From [Eubacterium] yurii subsp. margaretiae ATCC 43715 (GTDB lineage Bacteria; Bacillota; Clostridia; Peptostreptococcales; Filifactoraceae): a DNA stretch of 37,453 bases. The stretch covers positions 1 to 37,453 of the forward strand of contig GL405246.1 in NCBI GenBank assembly GCA_000146855.1, in the 5' to 3' direction. Every line of letters begins with the position of its first letter. The first letter of the stretch is position 1. The notes below the pieces were generated by a model. It made no database searches. It saw nothing but the letters and a program-made list of their open reading frames with translations, and was not told where the DNA came from. The translations under genes were made by a program, and so were the position numbers. Shown one piece after another: positions 34,754 to 37,453 of the stretch.

Positions 34754-36919
34754 TTATTTTTTTCTTACATGTACCACATTAGTAGCCAATTTATTTCCAA
34801 CTTCATCTTTAATTACGCACATATAGTCATAAGATTGTTCTTGTACAACAACATTTACAGTATGTGTATTGCTTCCTGGATTTTTAGATGGACTATAGCC
34901 ATCTGGAGATTTAGATTTTTTTACAAACCATTCATAATTATATGGTTCCTTTCCACCCCATATTAAAACTGCTAATACACCTGTATCTCCTACATTTCCC
35001 TCTACATCTATTGGTTGAATTGCTATAATAAAAGGATTTTTAGTTGGGTCCATGTCCACTCTTGCTGAACGGCTTGTCACTTTATTCCCATCGGCATCTG
35101 TAATAACACATCTATAAAGCATAGCAACCTTTGTTGCTTTTGGCTTAAATATACTTGTTGAACTTCCACTTCCTGAAGTTGGAGTAAGTGGTCCATCTAA
35201 ACGTCCGGCTTCCCATTGATAGCTATATGGTTGCTTACCTCCTTCTACTACAACTTCTAATGTTACTTCCTCTCCTTCAGTTTGTATGTCTATAGCATCA
35301 TCAGGTTCTTTAGTAATTGTAAGTGGAATTGGAGCCGGAGCTGGAACTTTTTCTACTCTTGCCTCATTACTTGTTACTTTCCTGCCTGCATTATCTGTAA
35401 TTACACACCTATAATCATAAGCGTCATTTGATACCGTAGGTCTTAATATATTTGTAGTATTACCACTTGCGGTAGCTTTTTTAAAGTTCGGATGTCCGAC
35501 CTTTCTTCTTTCCCAATGATATTTATATGGTGTTGAACCTCCATCTACTTGGACTTCCAATGTAACTTTCTTTCCTAAGGTTTCTACAACACTTTCAGGT
35601 TGTTTGGTGATACTTAAAGGATTAAAAATGTCATCATCTGGTCTTAATGTTGCCTCTTTACTTATTACCTTATCACCATTTGCATCTGTAACGATACACC
35701 TGTATACCATAGACTTAAATGATATAGCCGGTTTTATTATATTTGTTGTACTTCCTTCAATGGTACAATTTTCATAATCAGTACCGGTAACTACTAAGAA
35801 CGGTATAGATTGCCATTGATAACTGTAAGGCTTATTACCTCCCATTGCTTCAACCTCTAATGTGACTATATCTCCCTGTTTGCCTCTTGCACCTTGAGGT
35901 TGTTTGGTAAATCTTAATGGAAATTCACTTCCGGGTTTTTTCAATGTTGCATCATTACTTATTACCTTATCACCATTTGCATCTGTAATCACACATCTGT
36001 ATGTCATACCTTTAAATATTATAGCCGGTTTTATTATACTTGTTGTACTTCCTGCAATGGTACAATTTTCATAATCAGTATCTCTGCGTCCAAAATATGG
36101 TATAGATTGCCATTGATAGCGATAAGGCTGTTTACCTCCCTCTACTACAACTTCTAATACAGCTACATCCCCTTCCTTACCTATTAGACCTTGAGGTTGT
36201 TTGGTGATTCTAAGCGGATTTGTAGATGGTGGAGGAGTTGTACCGCCACTTGGTGGAGGAGTAGTTCCCGGTTTTTTTTCTCCTAAACTAAATGCTATTC
36301 TGCGTTTTACATCCATCATTCTAACAAGTATGGCAGCTACTTCGCTTCTCTTGATATTACTTGCAGGAGAGCAGTTTTTCTTATCATCCACTCCAACTAC
36401 CACACCTGCCCTATATAGCTTGTATATTGCTTGAGCATTTGGGTGAGTCATAGGCACATCGGGTATTGAGCCGTCTGCCACTTCGTTTTTCTTTGCCTCT
36501 TCATCTGTTAGTATCTGTGCAAAGATTTGCATATAGCCTGCTCTTGTTATGTTTTTGTTCCAATCCAAATCAGTAGTTATTAGATTTTTTTGCTTTGCAT
36601 AGTCCACATATACCTTATACCAAGGCTTAGATGAAGTGAAGTTGACCTTGCCTTCATTTTTTAGCATATGCATAGCAGCTGCAAGTTTGACTGCCTCTGC
36701 TGCCGTCATATTGTCATCAGGTGCATACTTAGTAGGTTTCTTACCGTTGATAAGATTTAACTCATAGGCTGACTTTACATCATCATAGTACCAAGATTTT
36801 TCCGGTACATCCGTAAAAGGAATCTTGGCAGCATAGACATCCATTGAGATAATGCTCATAAGAAGCATGAATATCGTCAATAACGAAAATTTTCTTGAAA
36901 ACTTCTTTGTTTGTTTCAT
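34754..36919 (-). CDS. S-layer homology (SLH) surface protein with five Ig-like modules, paralogue 2
   Basis: At 721 residues it has the same plan as its neighbour. Signal peptide to about residue 30; three SLH modules to about 205; Pro/Thr linker 214-235; Ig-like modules at about 236-326, 335-426, 435-523, 532-622 and 629-719. SLH regions are nearly the same as in paralogue 1 (27 differences in 212 by my count), whereas the Ig modules differ strongly. Modules 1 and 2 here resemble each other closely (DYENCTIxGSTTxIIKPA, YRCxxTDANGDKVIS) and each has an extra Cys in ENCT, which could pair with the YRC Cys. The last module ends in a basic KK. Ribosome site AAGGAGGG. Tandem duplication and module shuffling explain the pair. 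Confidence 0.9.
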   Translation of the reverse strand: MKQTKKFSRKFSLLTIFMLLMSIISMDVYAAKIPFTDVPEKSWYYDDVKSAYELNLINGKKPTKYAPDDNMTAAEAVKLAAAMHMLKNEGKVNFTSSKPWYKVYVDYAKQKNLITTDLDWNKNITRAGYMQIFAQILTDEEAKKNEVADGSIPDVPMTHPNAQAIYKLYRAGVVVGVDDKKNCSPASNIKRSEVAAILVRMMDVKRRIAFSLGEKKPGTTPPPSGGTTPPPSTNPLRITKQPQGLIGKEGDVAVLEVVVEGGKQPYRYQWQSIPYFGRRDTDYENCTIAGSTTSIIKPAIIFKGMTYRCVITDANGDKVISNDATLKKPGSEFPLRFTKQPQGARGKQGDIVTLEVEAMGGNKPYSYQWQSIPFLVVTGTDYENCTIEGSTTNIIKPAISFKSMVYRCIVTDANGDKVISKEATLRPDDDIFNPLSITKQPESVVETLGKKVTLEVQVDGGSTPYKYHWERRKVGHPNFKKATASGNTTNILRPTVSNDAYDYRCVITDNAGRKVTSNEARVEKVPAPAPIPLTITKEPDDAIDIQTEGEEVTLEVVVEGGKQPYSYQWEAGRLDGPLTPTSGSGSSTSIFKPKATKVAMLYRCVITDADGNKVTSRSARVDMDPTKNPFIIAIQPIDVEGNVGDTGVLAVLIWGGKEPYNYEWFVKKSKSPDGYSPSKNPGSNTHTVNVVVQEQSYDYMCVIKDEVGNKLATNVVHVRKK

Positions 36920-37453
36920 GGATAAACCCTCCTTTTTACAATATAAATTTGAAAATTATATTCGGTTCATGAACAATTAATCAATCTTACTATAAAATAT
37001 TTTGCTATTTTTTAAATGAAGTATAATTATAGGATTGTTTTAAAACTTTGGTGTAATTAAATTGAAACTAGTTGTAATTAAATTGAAATTTGTTAATATA
37101 ATTTTTTTCATAAAGCTAGGTAGATAAAGTCTTAATTATTTGATTTGTAAAATTATGCAACCATACTTTTCATTTAAAAAATATGTACTTCATAAACTAA
37201 TATTTGTAACTAAGTGATAATTGAAATGAACTTTTATTAAAATCATCATAGCATATTTTTAAAAAAATTTCCCCCATAAAAAGTACAGGTTTTTACTTTG
37301 TAATGTGAATGTAATAATAGGATTAATCTTAGTTATTTTGTTTAAATTTCAATGCTTATTGCCGGTTTGATAAAATATATTTGAAATTTAATAAGATATA
37401 ATTTTAAATTTTTATAATTTTTATTTTTGAAAAATTTTTTGAAAAATATTTTA
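36920..37453. other. Region upstream of SLH gene 2 to window end
   Basis: No ORF. It contains the duplicated leader block (about 37005-37320) with two TGTAATTAAATTGAAA words 21 bases apart (37052-37067 and 37073-37088; paralogue 1 has one, at 34186-34201) and the conserved element at 37256-37318. The last 130 bases are AT-rich with nothing recognisable. Confidence 0.55.
37256..37318 (-). promoter_or_regulatory. Conserved upstream element of SLH gene 2
   Basis: Counterpart of 34370-34433, with hairpin AAAGTA (37280-37285)/TACTTT (37294-37299), GGGGGAAATTT and a downstream TATGAT that could be a -10. It is about 340 bases upstream of the start codon. Confidence 0.5.

Noticed and set aside
1..37453. 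tRNA, rRNA, CRISPR, prophage or transposase genes
   Set aside because: Intergenic regions were scanned by eye for TTCGA-type tRNA arms, regular direct repeats and transposase-like reading frames; none was convincing.

Overview
The window is AT-rich, low-GC Gram-positive DNA. Strong AGGAGG-type ribosome binding sites, a Ser46 HPr, clustered housekeeping genes and SLH-anchored surface proteins point to an anaerobic member of the Clostridia. A Peptostreptococcaceae-like or oral Eubacterium/Filifactor-like lineage is my best guess, but this is inference from gene content and style, not a database match. No rRNA, tRNA, CRISPR array, prophage or transposase gene is visible.

Layout. (1) 1-2756, minus strand: ptsH and ptsI, the general PTS proteins, with an attenuator-like hairpin between them and a terminator after ptsI. 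(2) 3017-10282, plus strand: yicC-gmk, yifB/comM, valS, hemB. (3) 10616-15376, plus strand: a VanW-domain membrane protein, a small membrane-anchored orphan, then a zinc/NADP secondary alcohol dehydrogenase overlapping by one base a COG0523 (CobW-like) metallochaperone GTPase. (4) 15550-27406, minus strand: a CrtO-like acyltransferase-family protein, DHH phosphoesterase, recA, pgsA, rimO, trmL, a Cof-type HAD phosphatase, a histidine phosphatase (CobC-like), cobS, a Ca2+-type P-ATPase and cobU. (5) 27704-31030, plus strand: a DUF4825-like anchored protein behind a structured leader, an anchored beta-propeller-like protein (DUF5711-like) and CvpA. (6) 31567-36919, minus strand: two tandem paralogous S-layer-homology proteins, each with a signal peptide, three SLH modules, a Pro/Thr linker and five Ig-like modules.

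How the genes work together. HPr and EI pass phosphate from PEP to sugar permeases. CobU, CobS and the CobC-like phosphatase are a partial nucleotide-loop assembly/salvage set for cobalamin, interrupted by an ion pump. The ADH/COG0523 pair suggests dedicated zinc delivery to the enzyme. The SLH proteins look like wall-anchored surface adhesins or structural proteins that arose by duplication of a unit including flanking regulatory DNA.

The least expected structure lies in the non-coding DNA. It includes a dispersed ~130 bp intergenic repeat with three clear copies (about 410-530, 12061-12204, 33831-33960) and several decayed ones; a 45 bp perfect palindrome at 31328-31372 inside a direct-repeat-flanked segment; a conserved block 330-680 bp upstream of both SLH genes; and a two-hairpin leader before the DUF4825-like gene. 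I did not find a clear-cut new defence or mobile system. The strongest leads are the ADH-chaperone coupling, the repeat family and the CrtO-like protein outside any carotenoid context.
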